NCBI GenBank assembly: GCA_963681505.1
Contig: OY811991.1
Location: forward strand, 1,680,574-1,744,573
Direction: 5' to 3'
DNA from: Eunapius fragilis
Lineage: Eukaryota; Porifera; Demospongiae; Spongillida; Spongillidae
Length of the DNA stretch: 64,000 nucleotides
The position numbers and the translations under genes are program-made. Of this stretch, positions 33,461-44,240 are shown in pieces; positions within the stretch are counted from its first letter, which is position 1; each line of letters starts with the position of its first letter. The notes under the pieces were generated by a model. That model did no database searches, was not told the DNA's origin, and worked only from the letters and a program-made list of their open reading frames with translations.

Positions 33461-34002
33461 AGCTGTCACTTTTCCCGGAGTTCAATACACTTGCTGTCAT
33501 GTACAGCCGTCCTTGTAATGAGTTCATCCTACAAGAGTACCCCTATACCCTGGGGACTGGGGCCAAGGGGGGAGGGGCAGAGTCCAGCTTTGACGCAGCC
33601 CCACCAGCCCCTGCTGTGGCCAAACCTCCAGAGGGACTGCCCACCCACTCAGGGATCACCACTGTGTATGCACACAGGTTTTACGAGAACGGAGTGATGG
33701 AGAACCTGCCAGTGAGTGTGAGGTGGGGGGGGAAGGGAGTTAAGTGATGGAGAACTTGCTGGTTAGTGTGAGAGGTGATTTAGAACCTGCTGGTTAGTGT
33801 GAAGTGGGAGGGGGTGGGAGTTAAGTGATGGAGAACCTGCCTGCTGGTTAGTGTGAGGTCACAGACATCATTAAGAATACACTGAGAATGTCATCACACA
33901 TACCATCACCCACACCATCACCCACACCATCACCCACACCATCACACATCCTGCATACCTCAGATTGATGCTGAGCGACCTCACTATGGCAACCCTCCCT
34001 CT

Positions 34003-34777
34003 ACTACTCACATTCTGGGAGTAGATGAAGCTCTTGAGCATGGGTTGGTCGGGAGGACTGGATGCCAAGGTGAACACAAACCGGCTGGCCAGTAGCTTCT
34101 CCATGTCTTTGGGGTGAGGAAGGCTCTCCAGTTGTACCTGGACATCATGGCTTTAGGTGGGCAGGTGTTGGTGTGGCACAGAGACAAGGTGGATGAAAAC
34201 CAATCTAACATTTGTTCCTCTGTCAGTTACATATATATGGGACAGTGTCCAGCAAGATAACCCTTATGATCCTTTTTCAAATTTTCCAGGACAAGCAAAA
34301 GAAAAGTAACGCTCGCATTGAAATGTATGGCTAATTATAAATTCAGTGCCTAATAACTTTATGATGGATAGTCCAATTTAGGGTGCGTAAGGACCATTTG
34401 ATAGAAGCTCTTTGGAGTTCACAGAAAATGAAAAAATTTGAAAACTTGAAAAACTATCCAGAAGGGTGATTTTGCTAGACACTGTCCCATATGTAGATAT
34501 GCACCTTACACAAACACATATGTACATTCGTACACATAAACAAAAAAATTAATATGCATGCACACACACACGCACACAATTAGCACACATGCATACCTCC
34601 CACACACACACACACGCACACACAATTAGCACACATGCACACGCACACATGCACACACATTTAGCACACATGCACATCTCCCATACACATGCACACAGGT
34701 TGCTTACGACTTTGCCATCGCTAGCCACATCTTCTCAAATTCTGGTGTTGGCAGAGTGGGTATGGGGTTTAGGAGAA
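34003..34777. other. inverted segment within the AP4B1 duplicate
   Basis: Compared with 46214-47090 of the intact copy this block is in reverse orientation. The left break follows ccctccctcta (exon 16), the right break follows the reverse complement of ttctcctaaac and enters a poly-C run. It carries exon 17, the exon 16 3' part and a MITE in reversed order. Confidence 0.85.
34239..34488. mobile_element. MITE with GGGACAGTGTCC termini (inverted duplicate)
   Basis: Ends gggacagtgtccagcaa and its complement lie about 250 bp apart; the interior matches 46613-46854 in reverse, since it was carried in the inversion. Flanking TATA is consistent with a TA target. Confidence 0.75.
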
Positions 34778-35879
34778 CCCCCCCCCCCCCCTTCCCAATG
34801 AGAGATCACATGTCTCACGCCTTTGTTGTCATGCCGACCATAGTTGTCCACACTGCACTGGTTTCTTGCTGAGGTCACTATCATGGCTGCCAGCAGGGAG
34901 CTGACTCTGACCCTCAAGTGTGAAAATCCTGACCAGGGGGAGTCCTTCCTCAAACACTTCCTCGAGGTCCTGTTGGGAAACAACTGGCTTGCTTAGTGTG
35001 TTTCTTTATTAGGCATTCTTTGCTTTGTGTGCTCCAAATAGAGTTATTTGAATGATGAGCTGGTACCAAACATGTATGGTAGATTCTTATTTTGTCCTGT
35101 GGGTCATGTCTTCAAGTGTGCATTACCATGTTTTTCCTACATGTAATTTTTTCAAATGGTCCATGTAATCTATGTACTGTACTTGGCTGATAAACATAGC
35201 TTACATGGCTCTGATGAGCCAGGCATGCCATATTTTCCTTTAGCGGTACCCCAGCAGAACACTTTACATATAATATGGCAGCTAGCTCCATCAATGAGAT
35301 AGCATTGATTCAGCTGATGCCACCGTAAGTATTATCAGTGGGGAAACACACCAACTCTCAGCTAAATGTGGGCACAAGGAGTAGGCCTGGGGGACTGATA
35401 TGTAATGTAAAATCTAACAGAAATCAGCTATAACGTACTCTCAAACTCTTCAGTCACGTTTGTAGAGGCATGCTTTCAGTGGATATACTAGAATAACAAT
35501 GCTATGAAGATATCAGCAGGAGATTAGTGTGCTGAATATCTGTGGAGGGCTGTGTACGCTTTATGGAGGGCTGTTCTACACTCCATAGAGGGTTCCGTAT
35601 GCTTTTGTTCCAATGCAGAGCCATTGCAGTATTTCTGGGCAAAATGCTCTTCTTTTTACACAAACTACACTGTCTCCAACATTTGGTTCCTAACACCAGG
35701 CTTTTTGTATGCGAATGTATACTTCATTTTGGAATATAGTTAGTTATAATTCATTTAGTACATGCTGTGTTTCTTCGAGGCACCACTTATATTTTGTCGA
35801 ACATAGTCAATTAATTTGTGTACTAGAGATGGCAGTCAGTCTGTAAACTAAGGATTGGATGAGACCTGTGCAATCTGGT

Positions 35880-36575
35880 CAACAGGGGACTGGTTAAAGG
35901 CATGGCCTAAAGATGATCGAGTTCCTCTGATGCACATGATGGAGGAGAGCGTAGGAGGGAGAAGGAATGATGACATTGAATTCAGGCCATGGTTGAACTA
36001 TAGGAGTGGCCCCATTTTGTTAAGAGCTGGGCAGCAATACGTTTGTAGACCACTGTGGCCTCCCTTCCTAAGCCACCGGTGGCAGAGAAGATGAGTGGGG
36101 TGAAGGAAGCATGCTCAACTTCAAGGATCCTTCGCTTATAGGCTCGTTTCATTGAGGTCTCGTGGGAACGGTAGCAGGCAGATAGTTGAGGTCGTCTATT
36201 TGAGGGGGCGTAGTGGTTGAAAACCTTTAGGTCAGAAGAATGCTCTCTCAAAACGACTCCCCCAGAATCCATCAGCTGCTACATCAAGTCGAGCACCATC
36301 CTGGAAGTTGGCTGAGGCAGAAGTGTGGAACTCACCTGTGATGGGTTGTAGATGAGGCTCAACTGAAACACATTGTGGCAGATTTCTGACAGAAGATAGG
36401 CAGTATAGTCTCTGATCTTATTATGCCTGATTGAAGAGAAACCACCTTTTGGGCATGACAGTGCATGTTCAACAGAGAAGGCAACACCACAGGCACAGCT
36501 GGTGTGTGCGTGTTGGCAGGTAACCAGCCATACCTAAGAGCTAGTGCATCTCGGAAGGAGGGTAAACCCATACTT
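35880..36575 (-). pseudogene. LINE C-terminal remnant
   Basis: On the minus strand, frames separated by stops read FRDALALRYGW (about 36540), then DLKVFNHYAPSNRR, RAYKRRILEVEHASFTPLIF and SATGGLGREATVVYKRIA, with SFSLLR near 35950. This order is the C-terminal tail following the reverse transcriptase of a widespread invertebrate non-LTR retrotransposon class. No reverse transcriptase domain is present upstream. The piece is truncated and frameshifted. Confidence 0.65.
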
Positions 36576-36664
36576 TTCTATAGGTAGCACTGCAAGCCAG
36601 CTGGGTGCTCCTTTTTTTATAACCTAGTGTTCACAAAATATATGGCCGCAAACACATTTGTGAC

Positions 36665-36756
36665 TAGTCTCGTACCCAGACTCAGTTCCCAACAGCTGCG
36701 GGTGGATTACGGTGATGTAATCCATCCGCAGCTGTTCTGTTCTGGATACGAGACTA
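36665..36756. repeat. 92-bp palindromic MITE
   Basis: tagtctcgtacccaga and tctggatacgagacta mark the ends; the interior aacagctgcgggtggatta is mirrored by its complement with one change. Confidence 0.8.
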
Positions 36757-36932
36757 ATTTGTGACTTGCTATCAGATATGCCCAAAAGCTAAGCCCAATG
36801 TTTTTTTTTTTTTTTTCAACTCACTGTAGGTAAGCTGTTAATCCACGACTCCGTGTATATGTAATATTAACAGTCAAATTTTAACAGATGACCTGATCTG
36901 ACCGCTACGTGTGATCACGTGCTAATACCTCG

Positions 36933-38255
36933 ATGCAGCGATTCTTGAAGCGTCTATCCCTAGGCGGAGTGGACAAGTCCCTAAGCTATTTAAGTCCCAG
37001 CGGGGCCATTATTTCAGTACCTTCTGAAATCAACCCATACCTATCACTTGGCGTGGACCAAAACTCATCGATCCAGGAAATCAAGATATGCTTCGTACAA
37101 CGTCTAAAGTCGGTCAACAGAGGAGAAAGAGTGATTGCATCCTTGTCATATTACATGATAACTTCCAAAAGTGAACTGTTTTCTAAGAACAGCGCTTTGC
37201 GGTATAAGATAGCCAAGCATCATGGAAATATATTTTTGTTTGCAACAGTTGGAAACACTCAAAGGTTAATGGCTGCCATTTCAATGGATAAGTCCCTCCT
37301 TACTCTCACAAACGAGCACCAGCATACCGTCATGTACCTAGCCGCTCGATCCGGTTACCATGATACCACACTGGCACTAATCAAGGCCGGTGCCCCGGTG
37401 AACCATCAACAAGTGGACGGGAGCACACCTCTTCACGCAGCTTCGTTCTACGGCCAGCAGGAGATCGTCGAGATGCTATTGGAGTACGGTGCAGATCCTG
37501 CAATAAAGAACAAGTTTGGCAGTACTCCTGTTGAAGAAGCACATGATGAGAACATTAAAGAAGTCTTTAAAAAGTTCACTGAAGATAACATCTTAAAGAT
37601 AATTGTTCCAATGATTACCAGTGAAGATGCACTTAACGTTGGCAAGGTAGAATACAACGGTGAGCTTGTGGCTAAGCAGGTGCACAGAAGGTTAGATGCA
37701 GCTACGCTGGCTACTGTTAGAACCTGGGAAGTGGGGTGGCACGGCACTAAGAGTGAGCATCTTGCATCTATCTTCAAATATGGCCTCAAACCAAGTGGGA
37801 CTACATTGCCATCTGGTGAGGAAATCGTACCACCTAGTAATCATTTTGGGCTCAATTATGCTACTAAAGAGCATCCACATTGGTCTAAAGCTATATTCGT
37901 TTCACCAAGTCTTTTGTATGCTTGTCATGGCTGCTATGCAGAGGAAATAGTTTCAGAGAGCAAGAGGTGGTGTGTTGTTGTCATGACACGTGTGAAGCCT
38001 GGATCTTATACCACCCACCCGCCAACCACATCGCATGAATTTTCCAAAGATGAACCACAGATTTCTGAGTTTCGCATTCCTACTGCTGGTGCTGAAACAG
38101 AAGAAGACCTAGTTTTGAGGATTGAAGCCAGCAGCAATGTTGTTGTAACATCTTGTACATTTATTTCAGTATTATTTCTTGAGGAGTTTAAAACTAGGCA
38201 TGCAGACATGAAGTATGATGATCTGGAGAAACTCTTTTGTAACTCTGATGCCTAA
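36933..38255 (+). CDS. J-like / ankyrin / ADP-ribosyltransferase-like protein (440 aa, single exon)
   Basis: Intact intronless ORF. Residues about 33-90 resemble a J domain (INPYLSLGVDQNSSIQEIK, then ASLSYYMITS) but have no HPD, so Hsp70 stimulation is unlikely. Residues about 105-215 form ankyrin repeats (TVMYLAARSGYHDTTLALI, STPLHAASFYGQQEIVEMLL). Residues about 268-425 begin WHGTKSEHLASIFKYGLKPS, the HGT...I..G signature of PARP-like or related ADP-ribosyltransferases, and continue AIFVSPSLLYACHG and VVMTRVKPGSY. The third ART position cannot be assigned. The same architecture is known in sparse sets from invertebrates and fungi. No close neighbours functionally. The lack of introns among intron-rich genes suggests retroposition or gene transfer. 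Confidence 0.65.
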   Translation: MQRFLKRLSLGGVDKSLSYLSPSGAIISVPSEINPYLSLGVDQNSSIQEIKICFVQRLKSVNRGERVIASLSYYMITSKSELFSKNSALRYKIAKHHGNIFLFATVGNTQRLMAAISMDKSLLTLTNEHQHTVMYLAARSGYHDTTLALIKAGAPVNHQQVDGSTPLHAASFYGQQEIVEMLLEYGADPAIKNKFGSTPVEEAHDENIKEVFKKFTEDNILKIIVPMITSEDALNVGKVEYNGELVAKQVHRRLDAATLATVRTWEVGWHGTKSEHLASIFKYGLKPSGTTLPSGEEIVPPSNHFGLNYATKEHPHWSKAIFVSPSLLYACHGCYAEEIVSESKRWCVVVMTRVKPGSYTTHPPTTSHEFSKDEPQISEFRIPTAGAETEEDLVLRIEASSNVVVTSCTFISVLFLEEFKTRHADMKYDDLEKLFCNSDA

Positions 38256-38527
38256 AAATGTCATTGTTATATGTTTTTAGCGATACATTAGTTTTGATTG
38301 TATTTTTGATAAAGATTTTGCACATTTAGCAATGGAACATTGTGTTAGTACTACCATTGATAATTACATTGAATGACTAAATGGTATCTTCATTCATAAG
38401 TAAGAAAGAGCAATACCCCGCCTCATATGGGGAGGATTGTATACAAAGAGAAAGGCTTCCATATGGTGAAGATATATAGCTATTGGAGAGTGGGGCCATC
38501 AAACTTAGTTCGCTTTGGAAGGAAAAA
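38256..38527. other. 3' flank of the J/ankyrin gene, nothing else recognised
   Basis: AT-rich sequence up to the assembly gap; no canonical AATAAA was identified with certainty. Confidence 0.4.
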
Positions 38528-38727
38528 NNNNNNNNNNNNNNNNNNNNNNNNNNNNNNNNNNNNNNNNNNNNNNNNNNNNNNNNNNNNNNNNNNNNNNNNN
38601 NNNNNNNNNNNNNNNNNNNNNNNNNNNNNNNNNNNNNNNNNNNNNNNNNNNNNNNNNNNNNNNNNNNNNNNNNNNNNNNNNNNNNNNNNNNNNNNNNNNN
38701 NNNNNNNNNNNNNNNNNNNNNNNNNNN
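38528..38727. other. assembly gap (200 N)
   Basis: 200 consecutive unknown bases; the round number suggests a placeholder, so true length is unknown. ORFs drawn through it are meaningless. Confidence 1.
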
Positions 38728-38929
38728 TTTTTCCCAGCTTGGCTCCCGAGAGATTGTTAGAATTATCACATTTGACATGATTTTTACGTAAGTCACCAGA
38801 TCTTTCCCGCTTTAAAAGGTTTCGCTTCCATTGAATTGTAGGGCCATTTTTTCTAATGAGTTGAGTTTCTCATTACAATAATCCACGTCTTTTATGTCAA
38901 AACTGAAATATCTGTTGTAGTTTCTTAGC

Positions 38930-39020
38930 ACAGCTTTGTTCTCTTCGCACCATGATCCCCTGATTTTAGGCACACCCCTTCCGTACGCACCAGCACCTGA
39001 AGCAATAAGAAGAATAGATG
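38930..39020 (-). pseudogene. short receptor fragment (MDNC family)
   Basis: Encodes, on minus, the second extracellular loop and part of helix 4 (LLIASGAGAYG, KIRGSWCEENKAVLRNY). It breaks at the same point as the fragment at 30372-30480 and is followed by the same foreign sequence and poly-C run. Confidence 0.75.
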
Positions 39021-39226
39021 TACTTAACAAATACAATGCTGTGGCCAGGGGAGCGGCCCTAAAAACAGGGGCGCCAAAATGCAGTGAAAGCGCCAAAATA
39101 ACTTAGCGATGTAATAGAGAGCTATTAATTTTGTTATTGATTATGAAATAAGGAGATACATGTATTCAGTTTTTTATTTTGTTATTTCTAGAGATATTTT
39201 TAAGCACGAGGCACCTTTATATACTT

Positions 39227-39259
<33 letters not shown>

Positions 39260-39421
39260 CTTCGGGTGCATCACAACTGCACTGAATGCCGAACGCAGCA
39301 AGGACGAGTGTGGATCACGCAAGTTCTATGTATGCCTGGGTACGAGACAATCTTATTGTCCATTAACCAACATCTCAATTATTAAGCAATATTGGAATTC
39401 CTTGTTTGGGGAACTGCTGCA

Positions 39422-39703
39422 ATGTCTGGTTTAAGAGTACCGGTTGCGGCGCAAGATGCTCGCACGGAGAATAAGAGGAGTGAAGTGAATGAACTAAGGT
39501 AAACAAAAATGTGAAGATTGGGTGCTTTTGCATTTGAAACTCACTTTGGTTCTAAGAACGTTGCTGCGAAGCATGGAAGTGCAACGAGACCCGAAGAACT
39601 ACCTTCAGGTGGTTCAGAAGGTCATCGCTTACATGACCCTTGGTATCGATGTATCCAAACTTTTTAGCGAGATGATAATGGTACGTAACGGTGTCACGTG
39701 CGT

Positions 39704-39745
<42 letters not shown>

Positions 39746-42700
39746 ACTCATCACCCTCCCCACACCAACACTTCCATCACCCTTCCCACACCAACACTTC
39801 CATCTCCCTCACCACGCCAACACTTCCACCACCCTCACCTATACCAACACTTCCATCACCCTCACCACACCAACACTTCCATCACCCTCCCTTACACTAA
39901 CACTCCCATCACCCTCCCACCTTCCCTTTCTCCCCCTCTCTAGGCATCGGCCACACAGGACCTTGTTCAGAAGAAGCTAGTGTACCTGTACCTTACCACC
40001 TACGCCAAATCCAACCCTGAGGTAGCCATCCTTACTGTTAACACCCTTCAGAAGGATTGTAGGGACAGGAACCCTGTAGTGAGGGGACTGGCCCTTAGGA
40101 GCATGTGTTCCCTCAGGTAAGTCCTAGGAGGTGTGGTCTTACATTAGGAGTGGTCTAGGAGAGGAGTGGTCGTATGTTATTACGGGAAATAGGAGAGGTG
40201 TGGTCTTATGTAGCTATGGGAAATAGGAGAGGTGTGGTCTTATGTAGCTATGGGAGATTGGGAGGAGTGATTTTATGTTGCTAAGGGAGATTGGGAGGAA
40301 GGAGTGGTCTTATGTTGCTATGGGAGATTGGGAGGAGTGGTATTATATTGCTATGGGAGATTGGGGGAGTGGTTTTACGTTGCTAAGGGAGATTGGGAGG
40401 AGTCTTGTATTTAATGGAATTGAGGGGTTTCATGGTTTCTGTGCTTTCCAGGATCCCAAACATCGTGGAGTACCTTAGAGATCCCTTGCAGGCAGGATTG
40501 GTAGACCGCAGTGCCTATGTACGGAAGACTGCAGTACTGGGTGTGGTCAAAGTGTTCTATGTGGCCCCCCAGCTGATCACAGGTATGTCTGCATCTGAAT
40601 GTGTTATCTTTTAAGTTACACCTCTTCCTTCCTCTCACCATCAACCTGCCCTCCTCCCCCTCCCCTCTCTCCTCTCCCTTCCTCCCGCTCTCTTACTTTC
40701 TCTTCCTCTCTCTGTCTCCCCCTCTCTCCTCCCTTCCCCTTCCCCTATCTTCTCCTCCCCCTCTCTCCTCCCCTTCCCTCCCCTCTCTCCTCCCTTTGCC
40801 TCCCCCTCTCTCCTCCCCTTCCCTCCCCTCTCTCCTCCCTTTGCCTCCCCCTCTCTCCTCCCCTTCCCCTCCCCCTCTCTCCTCCCCTTCCCCTTCCCCT
40901 CTCTCCTCCCCTTCCCCTCCCTCTCTCTCCTCCCCTTCCCCTCCCCCTCTCTCCTCCCCTTCCCCTCCCCCTCTCTCCTCCCCTTCCCCTCCCCTCTCTC
41001 CTCCCCTTCCCCTCCCCCTCTCTCCTCCCCTTCCCCTCCCCCTCTCTCCTCCCCTGCCGTTGCAGATCTGAACTTGGTAGACATACTCTACCAGATGCTG
41101 AGGGACAAAGATGTCCAAGTGGTCACCAACTGCATAGCGGCCTTGAATGAGATCCTTGCAGCAGAAGGTGGTATGGTCATGAACGCCAAGATAGCTCATT
41201 ACCTCCTCAACAGGTGACCCCTCCACCTCCACACACACACACACACACACACCCAGTTTGATGCAATTATTTTAATTGGGTCATGCATGTATATTCTGTC
41301 ACTGTCACTCAACAATGCCTGAGCAACATTGTATGAGCACTCACTCACTTTAATAATTTCCCTTTAATGAGCTAAGCATTTGTGGCAAGGGCAGCATGTT
41401 ACTACATGCTGCCCTTGTAATACATGATGCAGGAGCGGACGTACGAAGGGGGCGTGGCAGTTAAAGAGGGGGGAGTTAAATGATTATTCACAACTATCAA
41501 TGCAGAGTGCCTAATTTCCTGCTATGAATATTATTATCGAAGGGGGGGGTTAAACCCCCAACCCCCCCTAGATCCACTACTGACATGCACCATATGTACA
41601 TGTATGCACTATATGTACATGTATGCACCATATGTACATGTATGCACCATATGTACATGTATGCACTGTATGTACATGTATGCACCATATGTACATGTAT
41701 GCACCATATGTACATGTATGCACCATATGTACATGTATGCATCATATGTACATGTATGCACCATATGTACATGTATGCACTATATGTACATGTATGCACC
41801 ATATGTACATGTATGCACCATATGTACATGTATGCACCATATGTACATGTATGCACCATATGTACATGTATGCACCATATGTACATGTATGCACTGTATG
41901 TACATGTATGCACTGTATGTACATGTATGCACCATATGTACATGTATGCACTGTATGTACATGTATGCACTGTATGTACATGTATGCACTGTATGTACAT
42001 GTATGCACCATATGTACATGTATGCACCATATGTGCATGTATGCACTGTATGTACATGTATGCACCATATGTACATGTATGCACCATATGTACATGTATG
42101 CACCATATGTACATGTATGCACTATATGTACATGTATGCACCATATGTACATGTATGCACCATATGTACATGTATGCACCATATGTACATGTATGCACCA
42201 TATGTACATGTATGCACTGTATGTACATGTATGCACCATATGTACATGTATGCACTGTATGTACATGTATGCACCATATGTACATGTATGCACCATATGT
42301 ACATGTATGCACCATATGTACATGTATGCACCATATGTACATGTATGCACCATATGTACATGTATGCACCATATGTACATGTATGCACCATATGTACATG
42401 TATGCACCATATGTACATGTATGCACCATATGTACATGTATGCACTATATGTACATGTATGCACCATATGTACATGTATGCACCATATGTACATGTATGC
42501 ACCATATGTACATGTATGCACCATATGTACATGTATGCACTGTATGTACATGTATGCTGGCTGACATTTGTAGGATCCATGAGTTCACGGAGTGGGGGCA
42601 GGGTCAGGTGATGGAGCAGGTGTTGAGATACCAGCCCTCCAGTGACGAGGAAGTGATTGATATCCTGGTCAGTCATCTCTCTTGGGAAAGGGGAGGGATC

Positions 42701-43044
42701 ATGTACATTATAACTCCTCCCTCCCTCCCTCCCTGTCTGTCTCCCTTCTTCCTTGTCTCCCACTCTTTCTGTCATTAGAATATTCTTGATGATCGCCTGA
42801 AGCATGCAAATTTTGGTGTTGTCATGGCAACTGTTCGCGTTTTCCTGCATGTCACCTCCAACATGTTGGACATGCAGGCAGATATCTTGGAGAGGATAAG
42901 AGGTATGTTTGTCTGTGTGTGGGGGGGGGGCATGTGGTATCATTGATCATCAGTACCTCTTACCTGTGTTCTTCGTTTTGTTCACATGTGCACACACACG
43001 CATACATACACGCACACGCACACGCACACGCACACGCACACACG

Positions 43045-43093
<49 letters not shown>

Positions 43094-43219
43094 GCCCCAT
43101 TGCTAACGTTCCTTGGCTCAAGCTCCCCTGAGGTTATCTACACATGTCTCCAGCATATTCAACTGGTTATGGCTCGGCAGTCAGACCTCTGGAGCAAAGA
43201 CTATTCAACGTTTTATTGC

Positions 43220-43272
<53 letters not shown>

Positions 43273-44209
43273 ACATTTGTATGCATGATAAATTTAAAGG
43301 GAAGCTTGTGTGTATGACCATGGACTCTGGCAGGTACAATGATCCTCCTTATGTGAAGAGCAAGAAGCTAGAGCTGCTGACTGAGCTTTGCAACATGGAG
43401 AACGCCTTCCAGATTGTGGAAGAGTTGGGGTGAGTGTGGAGTGGGTGTGAAGTGAGTGTGATGTGCAGGGTGGTTGGAGCAAGCGCCATACCCAACAGCT
43501 GTTAGTGGTGGCAGACTTTGTGGGACTTCATGTGTGAAGCAAGCACCATGCCCGACAGCCTTTAGTGGTGACTTCATGTGTGAAGCTGTCAATAGTGTCA
43601 TATTCGCACCAAATTAACTACGCCTGACGCCTTGTGATGGATCTAAGCAATAACAAAAGCAGGCTGTTGCATGGGTGTTAGAGAGAGGGAATGAGAGAAT
43701 CCGTTTCTGGCTAAGGCGATGGTGTTGCTTTGTTGCCATGGATCCTTCCTCGAGGGTGGTGCAACAGAGTAACCACCCCCCCCCCCCCCCTTTTTTTTTT
43801 ACAGAGGGTATGCTACAGACGTCAATGTGGTAGTGGCCCAGAAGGCAGTGCAGGCAATATGCAACATCGCCCTGAGGCTCACAGGGAGGGCTGACCTGTG
43901 CGTGGATAAGCTGCTCTCCCTCTTTACCATGGAGACTGACTACGTCACTGCTGAGGCCTTGGTGGCCATGACAAGTGAGTAGTTTAGGGTCGTTTTGTGA
44001 GTGATCACGTGAGTGCTTTGTTCCGTTGTGGCTTTGTGCATAGACATTCTCCGTCAGTTTGAAAACATGGTTGAGGTGATCCTGCCACGTCTGCCTACCA
44101 GCCTGGACTCGGTCCCAGACCCTTCTGGCAAGGCTGCACTGATCTGGATACTGGGAGAGTATGGAGAAGTGTGTACCCTCACCCTTACACCCCACACCAT
44201 CCCCCCTCC

Positions 44210-44240
<31 letters not shown>

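Larger units (their letters stand above)
30994..34996 (+). pseudogene. AP4B1: AP-4 complex subunit beta-1, broken duplicate
   Basis: Exons homologous to exons 7-12, 15, parts of 16-17 and 18 of the intact gene are present: 30994-31117, 31318-31444, 31553-31648, 32171-32340, 32410-32534, 32693-32854, 33463-33711, 33964-about 34000, inverted pieces at 34012-34150 and 34707-34776, and 34844-34996. Exons 1-6 are absent through a clean deletion (junction at about 30895). A 4-base deletion in exon 12 shifts the frame (near 32813). Exons 13-14 are replaced by the expanded 23-bp repeat. Exons 16-17 are split by an inversion. Most remaining exon sequence is nearly identical to the intact copy, so the duplication is young. 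Confidence 0.85.

Noticed and set aside
32849-33697. Pro/Ser/Leu-rich ORFs of up to 281 residues
   Set aside because: Translations of the 23-bp polypyrimidine repeat; only the last part overlaps a real (pseudo)exon.
40599-41250. ORFs rich in Pro/Leu or Gly/Glu
   Set aside because: Polypyrimidine intron tract read in different frames.
41497-42778. ORFs of 310-397 residues on both strands
   Set aside because: They are translations of the 19-bp minisatellite in AP4B1 intron 5 and lie between mapped exons.
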